Below, piece by piece: positions 46,427 through 58,069 of a stretch of 64,000 bases of DNA. Position numbers and translations under genes: made by a program. Within the stretch, counting starts at the first letter, position 1, and each line of letters opens with the position of its first letter. The stretch comes from Panicum virgatum (taxonomy: Eukaryota; Streptophyta; Magnoliopsida; Poales; Poaceae): the NCBI RefSeq assembly GCF_016808335.1, contig NC_053145.1, positions 29,833,120 through 29,897,119 on the forward strand, written 5' to 3'. Under the pieces are notes generated by a model. It saw only the letters and a list, made by a program, of their open reading frames with translations. It ran no database searches and was not told the origin of the DNA.

Positions 46427-48132
46427 GGCCCGTTTAGATTGCGAAAAATTTCGGCCTGGCCCAAATATTTTCGCGCAGGTCTGTTTGGGAACTAAACGGT
46501 GGCCAAAAAAATTCAGCATTCTACTGTTCATTCACGGGACATACAGGCGTCTGCGACAATATGTCCCTCGGGCTACAAACATCAAAACCATCGCCTGAAG
46601 TTGGTAGTGGGCTCTCTGCGGACTTATTTGGCCCAATAGCAGTTTAACCTTCTAGGTAGGTGACAGTCTATACCAAAAACACATGCAGTAGATAAGTCAG
46701 CATGCTTCGTGCTTTCACCTGACACCTAGTGGAGCAATAAATGATCCGGCCATCTTTTTCTTGTTTTTTTTATATCGTGTGTTTTACTATTTTAGACATG
46801 CACGCTGACATTAAATGCAAATATATCCACTAGATAGCCAATTGTACACTATTTTTATTGTTTCTTATCTATTTTGTTTGGATAATCAATGCTTCAAAAT
46901 ACATTTGTACATTATTTTTACTTCTCTTCTCTTTCTTCATATGTTTATCTATTTTTTTACATAAATTTGTTTCTCTAATTATTTTCTCCTTTTTCCTATT
47001 TCTTTCCTTGCACTTTTGTCTAGTCCTTTGTTTCTATTTATTAATAGTTCTTTCTTTTCTATTATGAACCTAATCTATATTTGATTTTTTTATCCTTTAT
47101 AATTGATATCAACCATGTTTGTTTCAAATGTTAATAGATGTATACGTAACTATTATTATTGTATAAATATTTGTTCACATTTACGATTGAGTCATGCTAA
47201 CCGTATATTAATTTATTTGTATTGTAGACTTAAAAATTGGGGTACAAAATAATTTATTTTCTTTATATGCTAACTTTTTAGCGTATATATATACTTAGAA
47301 AAATAACTTTTTATGATGTAGATGTATTTGTCTTCATGTAAAATTATTTATCTGCGTGTAAATAATTTGTTCATAACACCAAATTATTTGTTCGCTTTGT
47401 CAATTAAATTGTTCCGTCATATTGACTCATTTGTTCGTGATATTCCTTTTTATTATTTATCCTATACAATCAAATGTTTGCAATGTGTAATATTTTGTTC
47501 GTTGTATATTATTATTATTTGTTCGCTACGTTTAACTCTTTGTTTGTGAAAAATAAATATTTGTTCGTGTTGTTAAAATATTTGTTCGCAGTAGCCGAAA
47601 TTAATTATTGAGTATTAAAAAAATATATTAAAAAAATATCATGCAAACATAGGCAAAGTGTGAATCTTGTTTTGAAGAACTTATCATAAGAAAGTTAATG
47701 ATACAATTCAAATTTAATTTGGATACACGGTTCAAGATTTATAGTTTTTTTAAGTTCTAAACTTTCTTGCATGTGAGATGACATCACTATTTTTGTCTTT
47801 TTTGCATGTAAGCACCGGTTGTTCTCTATCTTGAATGATTGCAGCGGATCAAATCTGCATCTAGATTATTGGACTTGCAGTCCATTAATTAAACGTGAAA
47901 AATATTTCTTCGGGTGACGGATGTCCGAACCATCGCCTTAGGTGATGTATAACCGCTCCCCATACAGGCAGCCGGCCCACCCATCAGCGATTTTCACCCC
48001 TCCCCCAGCGACCGTGTCAGATCGCTAACTAAACGCCACCCAAAATCTTGATCGCGAACAGACTTTCCATGCCGTCCTGACAGTGTCAGCTTTTTTGCTT
48101 TGGCAAAAAAATTTCGCAATCTAAACGCGGCC
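46427..48132. mobile_element. 1.7-kb non-autonomous TIR element inserted in the end of element B
   Basis: The left end GGCCCGTTTAGATTGCG and the right end CGCAATCTAAACGCGGCC form terminal inverted repeats of about 25 bp. ATA is present on both sides (46424-46426, 48133-48135). Removing the element restores a terminus that aligns with copy C (ATTCTACACATA, then TGTAGATTAGC). TIR form and a 3-bp duplication suggest a Harbinger-type MITE, but ATA is not the usual TWA target. The interior is AT-rich, has no transposase, and contains at least six TTTGTTCG words at 47390-47600. Confidence 0.65.
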
Positions 48133-48183
48133 ATAGAGTGTAGATTAGCGCGCATATATATATACATATATATATATATAAGG

Positions 48184-51100
48184 TGTATATGTTTCTATCC
48201 TCACAAATGCATGAAGTAATGAACACTCCAAAATGCAAATAAATAGAAAATGGGCATAACTCCAAAAATAAGGATCAAATAAAGTTTTGCCAAAAACAAA
48301 AATTGTAGGGTTTCAAAAATAGAGCAATTTCATGTTGGGAAATTTTCAAGTTGTTGCATGAATGTTTGAGAAAAATTTGAATTTGCAAAAAGGCTTTAAA
48401 CCTTACCAATAGAATCTGGTTTATAATTCAAAAACTAAACCTCAGATAAAAAAGTGGCAGAAACAAAAGTTGAAGATCTTGAAATTTTGACCAACTTTCA
48501 TATTAAAATTTTTTCGAGCACAGTTCAAAAAGTTTGAGAAAAATTGCAATCAAACTCGGTTGACTCTTTCTCTCTCTCTCTTCTCCCTCTCTCCCTTGTT
48601 TGCCTGCTCGCGCGGCAGAGGCCGCCGACCACCTGACCGACGATGCCTGATGCCGGGACAGCACCAGGGCAAGCCCCCGACCAGCTCCATGCCGTTCCAT
48701 CGCCTCGGCCATGTCTCGGCCATGCGCGAGCCTTCCCGGCGTGCCGCGCGCGAGCATGCCGGCCACCACGGCCGCCCGTTGCCGCTCCACTACCGCGCCC
48801 CTCCCCTGCCGAGCTCTTCCTCTCTCCATTTGCTTTCCCGGGAGCCGTTCTAGCACCCCCACTCCACTTCCCTCCCTCTACCAGAGCCTCTCCTCCCCTC
48901 CTTGCTCTGGAACGCCGCCCGCCCCATGCCATTGCCGCCGCCGAGCACCACCCCGCCGTGGAGCCCCCTCCCCGCCCTTCCTCGCCTCCAATAGACCCCC
49001 TAGCTAGCTTCCCCTCGCCTCCATGAAGCTCCCCGGCCCTCCCCCGCTCGCCATCCCCCATCGGAACGCAGCCTATGTCGTGCGCCACCGCCGGCGAGCC
49101 CTCTTCCGATCGCCCCAGAACCCAATAAGTCCGCCAAAAGGTAGCCCGCGGTGTCCCCTTGCGATTCCCCCACGGGGCCCATGCCGCCGGCGACCACATC
49201 CGCCGGAATCCGGCTGGCCACCACTCTGTTCTCCACTCCGGCCAAGGGCCATTCTGTGATTTCTTTTATGTTTCCAGGGTCCTTAGCGCAAGAATCCAGG
49301 GGCTATTCTGTTAAATTAGTTTAGGTTTTCTTGTTTCTTGCTACGAACTTTGAAATTTGTTTAAAAATCATAGAAAAATAAAAAAATGCAAACCCAAATG
49401 TTCTGAGTTCACTGTAACTATATCTATAACTTTCATTGCATGCACTTTTCAATTGCTCACTGTATTTTGTCTCTAGTTTAAATGCAAAGTTATTAGGCCT
49501 TTAAATAGATCTCATGCTCTGTACATTGCATGTACACCATTTTTGTCCAGTGATCTATATGCTAGTAGGGTAGTCTTGTGTAAAAATTGGATGGCCAGTG
49601 CACACTCCTAGCTTGGGTTTTGAAATTGATCATGATTTATGCTTAGGTCAAATGGTTTTATTTCTTCAAGTTGTTCTACTGTGTTTCATGAGCTGCAACT
49701 TTTACAGTACCTTTTGTTTGATGCCTAGTTACTCTAGGAAAAGTTTGAGAATTTTCATGTAAGCCTAACTGGGCCAAATGATTTTGGGTAGTGAGAAATA
49801 CATTAAATCATGAAAAATAGCTGTTTTAACTTGAAAAATCTGATATTTTTATTAGATCTTTTGTTTGGCAACATATTCATTATGGTAAATTATGAGCCTC
49901 TGAAACTTATTAGAACTAGCTGTAGAAATTTATCTTTATACATGCTTTAGAAAGGAATCTTATTTTTTATGCTTGCTGGGTAGCTCCATTAATTCTGGAA
50001 AATTTACCACAAGCTCATATTAAGGAATCTAATCCTCAGTTCAAATGTCATTACCAGCACTTACATTCTCTAGCCTGTGGATTTATTTCTTTGTGCTAGT
50101 AGTAGCTGTTTAATTGTTTTTTGCTGATTTACCAGATGCATAAAATGGCCTGAAAATTTTACAGTAGGCTCACCATTAGATCAACATCACTTAGATAAAA
50201 TTCCATTACCATTATTTCCATGTTTTGTCCTGTACAATTTATTCTTGTTCCTAGCAGTAGCTGCTTACTTTATTTTTCATGGTTACTTTGCTGCATGAAA
50301 CTTGCTGAAATTTTTACCGTTGGTTGTTGGTTAGATTATGCTTGCTGTGTAAAATTTTCATGACTAGAGGCTAAGTGTAACTTTACTTTTGATATATACA
50401 TGTTTATCTAGTATAGGTTAGTTTACTTGAGTTGCTTGAATGAATGAGTTTGGAAACCCACACCTAGTTCCTTTTATGAACTAAAGCATGTTAGTTAATA
50501 CTCTATAAACGATTGCCCAATGAAATTTAAAATGAAATTGTTGGACTACAACTTTATAGTGTTTTAATCATGAATTGCTACCATCACATCAACTCATGCA
50601 TGTGCATTCATGTAGATTTGACTATTCTCGCCGACGGTACGTACGAGCTGGTGCCAGAGTCCGAGAGTCAGCAGCGTGAAGCTCAAGTTAATCTAATTGA
50701 AGTTGCTGAAGATCTGAACCAAAATTCAGAAGAGCCCAAGGCTAGCTCCGCTTAGAAAGGCATGCCCCGGAGCATGTCCTATCTATTTTAAATTTATGCA
50801 ACTTATTGTTATTCCTATCTACTTGTGCATTTAAGTTTACAGGAGTTGATTGGAACCTTAGTTACATGATCCTAGGTACCTATGCTTGAACACTAGTATG
50901 CATAGGTCACTAGTTGGCTATGCTAATGGTTCGGTAGAAGTCGAGTGATTTCCTGTCACTCGCGAGAATTATAGGAGTTGGATGTTTACTACATGCTGCA
51001 ACTATAAGGTCTAGGGCGGGCTGTGGTACTTGTGATGCTCCGTCTGTTTAGTGAAATTGGATAACGCCAAAATGTGTGGTAGTGGTGGTTAAGTGTTTGA

Positions 51101-52195
51101 ACGTACTAACCACATGCCGAGAAATATGGTAATCGGTAAGCTTAAGTACCTGATTGGCCCGGCAAGTGGACTTTTCCCTCACCCTCTTTGAACATTGTTC
51201 TCATGCGCGCACATGCGGGTGCAGAGTCATCGTACTCTGTAGTCGAGGTTGGTGACCCTGATCCACGACCCGGAAAGAAAGGGGAAATGTTGCTCGTGTG
51301 ACTCTGTGAGTAACCACATGACGTGTGTTTAGGTCTGCCTTGCAAGGTTAACAAATTCGATTCGAATCGTCCGCCTCTTACGAATATTGAGACTGCTTAA
51401 CCCTTTTGCCACATAGAGTAATAAGTGGAGATTATGATGATAAATCTGATTGGATGATGAAGGATAATTGTTTTCCACCATGTATGCTATTGGTTAGATG
51501 CTAATGTAGAATGGTTAATTGAACTAAAACTTGAAAGCTAAAATCTGAAAATAAGGACTTACTCTTTATTGCTTTTCGGCAAAAACAAACCCCTCAAGCC
51601 AAGAGCCTTGCATGTCTAGTTAGAGGACTAAGTATATCCTAGTCGGGTAAGCCTTACTAAGTATTAGTGTACTCAGCCTTGCTTGTGGCTCAATTTATTT
51701 CAGGTCATACTTTTGGGGACATGGACTTGGCCGTGTATTCTGCCTCCTGGTTGGTCGGTTGAGTGGGACACGACTCTGGCCGATGGTGATAATAATGAGT
51801 GATGTCATGTACGGACTTCATCGTCACATATCATTGTTTAGTTGAATTCGTTTTATTTCCACTGCAAGAAACTCTAAACTTTTTCTCAAGTTGAATTGGT
51901 GAACTTTATGGTTTCGAACATGTGTTGAACTATGTTTTTCAAATTCGAACTTGGTCTGTAATATTAATTATGTTGAGACTCTGTTATGTAAGAAATGATG
52001 AAATATTGTAATCTCTGGTCCTGCCTTCGTGTGGGCTATGTTTGCTTTGCCGATCCTAGAAGCTAAGTGGTTTCGATCGGGATTTTACCCGAGGGACTGC
52101 CGATATGAGCCGTTTGAGGTGCGAGTTAAACCCCATTTGCCTTTGTGATGATAGTTAGCGCACTTAAGCCGGTTTTGTCGAGCGGTTCTGCTACA
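48184..52195 (+). repeat. Long 5' LTR of a Tekay/Del-like gypsy element
   Basis: The end (GGTTCTGCTACA, 52195) is followed directly by a PBS-like sequence. About 4 kb of upstream sequence has the layout of Tekay/Del LTRs: an AT-rich start (48184-48540), a CT-rich run and GC-rich block (48560-49260), a long T-rich zone, a small acidic open stretch (50620-50755, ENEEPKAS-like) and a promoter-proximal region. The left border is uncertain. The 225-codon minus frame at 48525-49199 is a composition artefact of the GC-rich block. I recognise the type by general layout, not by a database match. Confidence 0.55.
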
Positions 52196-52197
52196 GC

Positions 52198-52209
52198 TGG
52201 CATCAGAGC
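52198..52209 (+). promoter_or_regulatory. Primer binding site (tRNA-iMet type, one change) after the long LTR
   Basis: TGGCATCAGAGC matches the iMet primer complement except for C in place of T at position 4. Confidence 0.65.
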
Positions 52210-52440
52210 AACAAAGCGTACCAGAGAATAAAAATTTGACTGAAAACCCATTTTTCCTAAAACTTGACCACATGAATTGCTTTACAAAATGCGTTGGTTC
52301 ATTAAGGATTGTGCTTAGTCCGTAAAGCCCTAGGGGAAATTATGGGAATATCACTAGGTGGCTATCTAACTTATGGTTTATTTATATCTGACTTCCAGCA
52401 CTTTACATTTCTATCAAACCTTACTCACAATCAACCTTTA
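52210..52440 (+). other. Leader remnant of the Tekay-like element
   Basis: A short stretch of non-coding leader follows the PBS and is then lost into the neighbouring Athila-like remnant. No gag is left in the window. Confidence 0.4.
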
Positions 52441-52610
52441 AATTCTGTAACGACGCACCTATGCTAAGATAAGAAGGTAAGGATCCTCAGACAGCTGAGG
52501 GATTCTGACCTTCCTCTTAATCAACCTTTAAGACACTGATGCATGGTAGACAGTATGCAACAGTTGGCGTGAGTCTAATCTCTTCCCGTTGGCGCCATTT
52601 TTTGACACGC

Positions 52611-54392
52611 TGTTGGTAGTCCTTAGCCTAACAGAATAAATCCGCAAGCGTACGGATACCGATGTAGCTTTCACCTTGGAGTATTCTAGGGTATCGAATC
52701 CACGAGGAACGAGAATTGTACTAAGTAGTGAATCTGGTTTATCCAGGGGATATGACGGGAGTGAAGAGGTCCAGATAAGATACGTAGAGGTATTATAACG
52801 TCGTCTTACTAACTACTCCTATCAAGAATACTTGACTTATACTCTAGTTGCTTCGGCGGCCGAAGAGAAGGACTCAGACTGGGGTGAGAAGGGAGTCCAA
52901 CGTCCATTGGCAACTATTGCTATGAAAACACCCGAACGTGGTGGACTACAAAGGACGGACAGGGCTGTCACCACCTGCCACCTACCACTGTGGTTCCGTG
53001 GGGTGGAACACAACTCAATGTAACTAACCAAGCCTAGGCACCACGCCTACACTATCAAGTTACTGACTTCCGCCTCGCGCTAAGGCTAGAAGAAACCCCA
53101 AATGGATAGAACTTGCCTCCCATGTAGACAAGGGATCCCACAACTAGAGAGACCAAGTATTCAAATACTAATAAAGTAAAGGAGGGAAAGCAATACTGAC
53201 GAAAGAAGAGGAAATTACTTGAATCGAAGCTTCATTCCTCGGAGGCACAAAGTTGGAGAGGGGCACTCCGGCTCCTCTCCGGACTCTCACCTCGCCTCTC
53301 TCCCTATTTTCTAAAGATATGTGGAGCACTACGCTTTGCCTTGGACTTCCTCCAACTCTCCGTGTCTTGCAAGTGAGGTGAGCTATTATAGTTCTTTGGA
53401 GGTCGGTTACTGATGTTCGCTGCAAGAGTATGCAACTACCTTCTTGGCTTAAACTCCACGACTACAAAGTGGGGCCGGCCGGCCTGGGATTTCGGCCGTT
53501 CGGCCACTGCCTTCTCGTGGACGCTCCAGATTCTTTCCTGATGTCGGTGATGTGGGTAATTTTTTGAAACACGTGGCAAAGGCCGGGAGTCCTAAAGGAG
53601 GCCGGCTGGCCTGGGATTCTTTCCTCAAGTGTTGGATCAACCGCCATTGTGTGATGGATGGTGTGTAGTGACTCTTCCAAGGCGGTATCAAGTCGGTTGG
53701 ACGTTATTCATGTGGAAGGTGGGCCCTTTGATCCATATGACAAGGTCATCCATCCCTCAACTTGTGTTAACTTCCATCAATGGTTGGCATTGATTTCCCT
53801 TGTGTTTATTTGCATGTAGGGGCAGCTCCAATCCTTAGATGATCAGCCCAACATTGAGTGGCAATTTCGGGAGCCCATCGGAGGGACATGTGGGGCTTTT
53901 TGGTCTTACTTCCACTTCTGGCTTGCCTCCCAAGAGTTTGGGGGTCCATTAGTGAGTCCCCAAGACTATGGTGATGAGTGGCAAGTCTTTTGGGGTGGTG
54001 CCAGGCCGGCCGGCCTATGTCAGGCCGCCCGGCCAGGCAGGGCCGCATCGGTGATTTTCCCGAAGAAATAACTTTTCCGTCCGGACTCCAAATTGGGTGA
54101 TCCAAGTGTCCAGTTTGATCATCTCGATGAGCTCTTCAATATGGTGCTATCCAATTTGGCATTTGAGAATATTTGAAATGGTGTCATGTTATATCCATGT
54201 TTCACCATCGTTGCATATGATCCATATATTGTGTTTTCTTGCATATTTTCAGCATAGTCCTGCAGAACACCTCAAACCACCAAAACACGTGGAACTCATT
54301 AGTTTAAATGAACTTTATATCTGAAATACTTCAAGTTTCTTTATTATTTGCAATGGTTGGTGGCCAAAATAGGCATATAATGGCCGTCAACA
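52611..54392 (-). repeat. LTR of element F
   Basis: 1782 bp from TGTTGGTAG to GCCGTCAACA. It carries GGCCGGCCGGCC-type dyads at about 53473 and 54005, with degenerate partners (GGCCGGCTGGCC near 53600 and GGCCGCCCGGCC near 54025). On the minus strand a CTATAATA sequence near 53380 could be a core promoter. Confidence 0.75.
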
Positions 54393-54406
54393 CCCCCCAC
54401 TCTTAG
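54393..54406 (-). promoter_or_regulatory. Polypurine tract of element F
   Basis: The minus strand CTAAGAGTGGGGGG abuts the LTR end. Confidence 0.65.
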
Positions 54407-55421
54407 ATCTTTACTCGTAAATGGCTAGCATAAAATTTATTCCAAAGCATTTCTCATACCTGTGGGGTTTGAGGTGGCTATGATGCTTGCCTTCGGCAAT
54501 TGAAAAGTGGAACAACTAGAATGAAGATATGACCTCCCTCTTAATCAACCATACTTGGATTGTTTGATATTTTTTTCAAAATAAACTCCTTAGCTCATAT
54601 GTTCCTCAGATGACACTCTTGATTCGCTCATGTGGTATTTTAATTCCTCACTAAGGCCATTGGCCAGCCTCTCCCTACTATCTATAGGCTTATTTGGAGC
54701 TCAGGTAGGGGAAAAATAGGCTCACCTATATTATGTATTTTGTTAAGTCAAAAATTGGTCCTAGTGAAATTTGTGACACTTCATATTCCGATCTTTGGGA
54801 AATGGTAATCAAGGACGGGGGAGAAAATTGATACAACATAAATTCAATGGATTGCGGTGAGCAAACCACGTATTGTGCTTTTGAAAGATTATGGCCTTGA
54901 ATGCTACTCCTTATTTTCCTTGGATCCCCTTAGGACATTGGAGACTTGAAATCATGGAGCTCTCTATCACTTTTTTTGTCCTTGCCTGTGGGCAGGCCAG
55001 TTTCTTTTTTTTTTGCTCGATAGCTCCATGCCTCCTTTCTCTAAAGGATTTTGGGGAGATTTGTGGGACATGGCTAGAGTATTTATTTTAAAAGGCCATA
55101 TCTGTGGGTAGGATAAGATCAAGGATATGCGGACAAAGTGATATGGGTTTTGATTGATGGAGAAATGTCTGCCAAAGATGGATGTTAGAATCCAAATTGA
55201 ACTTAGCATATCTAGACATGGGAAGGCTAGCAAACGAGGACAGATGGAAAGGAGGAAATGATCGGTATTGAAATGTCACTATTCCATAAGGGCACAAGTT
55301 TTCATAAAACTCAACACAACTATATAGGTGGCATATGTATATGTTTGCTCATGTAAAACATTTTGGCTGTAGTAGGAAATTGAACGACTGAGGAATTGTG
55401 AGACGCCATTTTTTGACACGC
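54407..55421 (-). other. Reduced internal region of element F
   Basis: About 1 kb of non-coding sequence stands in for the ~9 kb expected of an Athila-type interior. It contains a TTTTTTTTGC run near 55005 and no frame with similarity to gag or pol. It ends with a degenerate PBS (GACGCCA at 55402) before the next LTR. Confidence 0.5.
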
Positions 55422-55844
55422 TGTTGGCAGTCCTTAGCCTAACAGAATAAATCCGCAAGTGTACGGATACCGATGTACCTTTTACCTTAGAGTATTCTAG
55501 GGTATCGAATCTATGAGGAACGAGAAGTGTACTAAGTAGTGAATCTGGTTTATCCAGGGGATATGACTGAAGTGAAGAGGTCCAGATAAGATAGGTAGAG
55601 GTACTATAATGTCGTCTTGCTAACTACTCCTATAAAAAATACTTGACTTATACTCTAGTTGCTTCGGTGGCCTAAGAGAAGGACTTAGACTAGGAAGAGA
55701 AGGGAGTCCAATGTCTGTTGGCAACTACTCCTATGAAAACACCCAAACGTGATGGACTACAAAGGATGGACAGGGCCGTCACCACCTGCCGCCTACCAAT
55801 GCGGTTCCGTGGGGTGGAGCACAACCCAAGGTAACTAACCAAGC
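55422..55844 (-). repeat. Partial LTR of element F
   Basis: It aligns with the first ~425 bp of 52611-54392, with several substitutions, and stops where element G begins. Confidence 0.75.
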
Positions 55845-56390
55845 TGTTGGGGATCACTGCCTCGAATACCAATGGTTGACCAAAACCGCAAGACAGGATC
55901 CGAAGGTAATGAAGGCTGCTGGAGCCCGGAGGTTACGCTTCCGGGCGAAGATCAGCTGACGCGGCCGAAGGTCTCCGGAGAAAGCCGAAGGTCCCCGGAA
56001 GCTACCGAAGGTTGCCGAAGCCCGAAGGTCACTCCGAGGACCAAAGGTCACGGAGACTATCGAAGATTCAAGGAAGCGCACGAAGGTCTAGCGCTGGTCC
56101 AAAGGTTGCCGCAAAACCTTCGGGATAGTGTCCCGAGCACGAATCGGATAGAGTAGACAATTTGTACATTCCAACATGTATAAAATGACCTACAGCCCGG
56201 AATATTCGCAGAATATTCTAGGTAGGTAGGGGCATTGAGGTCATTGTGTAACAAAGGTTAAGGGTATAAATACCCCCAACCAATCTGTACCAGACACGTG
56301 CATATATGAGGGCGAAACTCTGCCACTCTACTCTGTTTTATCTTCGTGTATGCATTTTGATTGGGTCATAAGGAAGCCGAGAACCCAACA
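55845..56390 (+). repeat. 5' LTR of element G
   Basis: Begins TGTTGGGGATC and ends GAGAACCCAACA; the ends TGTTGGG and CCCAACA are perfect inverted copies. CCGAAGGT recurs at 55900, 55965, 55985, 56005, 56015 and 56022 with further variants up to 56110. Confidence 0.85.
56265..56272 (+). promoter_or_regulatory. TATA box of element G LTR
   Basis: TATAAATA inside GGGTATAAATACCCC, a palindromic context. Confidence 0.65.
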
Positions 56391-56391
56391 A

Positions 56392-56409
56392 TGGCGCCCT
56401 CTGTGTTCC
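56392..56409 (+). promoter_or_regulatory. Primer binding site region of element G
   Basis: TGGCGCCCTCTGTGTTCC starts one base after the LTR. The TGGCGCC start is typical of plant gypsy primer sites; the exact tRNA is not clear from the sequence. Confidence 0.6.
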
Positions 56410-56419
56410 CAGCTCGACA

Positions 56420-58069
56420 ACCAACCCTCGATGGCACCACACAAGAGAAAACCCACAGACCCTCCTTCGGAGGACAACTAAGATGATTCCCGAACCTCCC
56501 AGGAAAACCTTTCCACACAACCCCCACCAAATGACAACCAGCCATCCAATACTACACTCGAAGTTGCACAACCTTTGGGTGCCAACCAGGATGAACTCAC
56601 TGTCGTGAGCCTTCAGCTCTAGGCCTTGGAAAACCAAAAAGATATCCTCGCCAAGCAACTGGCTACCCAGCAAAACGCGCTGAATCGAGCAAACTAACTG
56701 GCCGAGGCCAAGCGCAAAGTGGCAGCCATGCAAGCAGAAATTGACAAAATGCAGCAAGAATGCGCAAGTGCTTAGACCAATCAGGAACAGCAACCTCTGA
56801 TGGGGGCTCCCCATCAGAACGAGATCCATAACATTCGGACCATTCATACCTTCCATGATCACTACGTCCCACCCTCGGCTGGCATATTTGACCCCAGCTC
56901 ACCACTCTCAACAGCCTTGTAGCACACACCATGGCCGCTGGGCTACAAGCCAACACAGCTCCCCAGATACAACGGTTCTGAAGACCCCACTCAGTTCATC
57001 ATGGCCTACGAAGCTACCATAGCTTCGGCTGGTGGCGACGGCCCTATCATGGCAAAATCCTTCATCATGGCCTGCGAAGGTCCAGTAGCAAACTGGTACT
57101 CTCACCAACCCTCAGGCTCCATCACAAGCTGGCCTCAGCTAAAGGCGAGGCTCAGGCAGGACTTCCAAGGCTTCAGGCGACTCGACCCGAACACCATAGA
57201 GAGCTTCCAGTGTCTCCAAGGAGACAAAGAACCACTCTATGATTACTTCCGAAGGTTCATCCAAAAGAAAGCTCTGACTTCAAACTTTCCAGAAAGAGAT
57301 GCAATCGCCAAGCGCATCGCCGGCTTACTACCCGGACAGCTAGCCTCGCACCTGTCTAGGGAGCCACCCAGAACACTTAGTGACCTATACGCAGAAGCAG
57401 AAAAATACGTTAGGTCAGATGCAGACCACAGACGGAGGGTCGAACAATGAATGATAATAAGGCAAGCTGAAAAACATAATTGGAACTATCAGAACAAAAA
57501 CCCGCAGTTTGTGTTCCCAGTCGAACCTTCGCAGGAAACTAGCCCCGAACAAGATCAGGACCCATTCATGACTCCCCCAGATAAGTCCCCCGAATGTCAA
57601 CACAACAACCAAGGCCGCAATCATTCAGGGCATAGAGGCCGAAATCGCGGGCACGGTCGTGGACCTTCAAACGGACCGAAATTTTTTTTGCCACTTTCAT
57701 GGCAATGAGTCGGACCATACAACCAACTTCTGCCCAGAGAAAAAGAGAACACTTGAGTGAATGGAAGAAGAGAAAAAGGCAAAACTGGTCAGCCACACTG
57801 TGTGGTCAGGACCTTCGGCGCCGTCGTTCCCGCCGGCACCCACAATCTACAATCCAACCTTCCAACCCACGCTCGCCTTCACCTACAACCCATACCCAAA
57901 TAATTGCCCCCCTTAGCCACCAGCTTACCCAAAACCGCTCTCCTTACCTCCACCTCTGAGCCAGCAGCAGGCTCAGGAAGAGCTACCTCCGCCTCCTCCA
58001 GGCCCACCCCCAAAACAGGAGCCTCAAGGCTCCCAAGCCTCGTAGACATCTGCACTGCCATCCTCCGGC
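56420..58069 (+). pseudogene. gag: gag of element G with many in-frame stops
   Basis: The frame starts at ATG 56420 (MAPHKRKPTDPPSEDN) and meets five stops before 57001. Within it lies a coiled-coil segment (LAKQLATQQNALNRAN, KVAAMQAEIDKMQQE). The gag core is then open (57001-57447: FIMAYEATIASAGGDG, ANWYSHQPSGSITSW, LRQDFQGF). A TGA at 57448 precedes a Gln/Asn/Arg-rich tail. Near 57680 a T8 run shifts the frame, and the zinc-finger-like CHFHGNESDHTTNFC (CX2HX5HX4C) continues in another frame, followed by a Pro-rich segment up to 58060. This copy cannot make a full gag protein. Confidence 0.8.

Larger units (their letters stand above)
37361..48154. mobile_element. Large TIR element B of the GTGTAGAAT family with two nested insertions
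   Basis: The left end reads CACCTAGGGTGTAGAATAGC, then GTGTAGAATGAGATTCTACACC. The right end reads GTGTAGAATGGTATTCTACACATA and, after a 1.7-kb insertion, GAGTGTAGATTAGCGCGC and (TA)n. These match elements A and C. Removing the Harbinger element (38493-42008) and the insertion 46427-48132 leaves about 5.6 kb. GC-rich subterminal blocks and a TACTGAAT-rich core mirror element A, mainly in inverted orientation. No transposase of its own is recognised. Confidence 0.6.
52441..55844 (-). mobile_element. Rearranged Athila-like remnant (element F)
   Basis: Minus-strand LTR 52611-54392, a ~1-kb non-coding interior (54393-55421) and the start of a second LTR (55422-55844), cut by the next element. 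LTR starts (TGTTGG(T/C)AGTCCTTAGCC) and the internal CCGCAAGxGTACGGATACCGAT resemble the Athila LTR at 7028. A PBS-side sequence (CGCCATTTTTTGACACGC) precedes both LTRs, while a polypurine tract follows the first. The first LTR is therefore shared by two internal regions, as in a tandem recombinant. No coding sequence remains. Confidence 0.65.

Noticed and set aside
45838..46437. Clustered frames of 65-130 codons
   Set aside because: GC-rich subterminal block of element B; open in several frames at once.
46858..47549. Short hydrophobic frames that look like membrane proteins
   Set aside because: The DNA is T-rich, which yields Phe/Leu/Ile runs. They lie inside a non-autonomous TIR element with no start context or homology.
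48525..49199. 225-codon minus-strand frame and overlapping plus-strand frames
   Set aside because: They lie in the GC-rich block of a long LTR, are open on both strands and have low-complexity composition.
52832..53031. Opposed 63-64 codon frames
   Set aside because: They lie inside an LTR, and the same stretch in the second LTR copy (near 55690) is only partly open.
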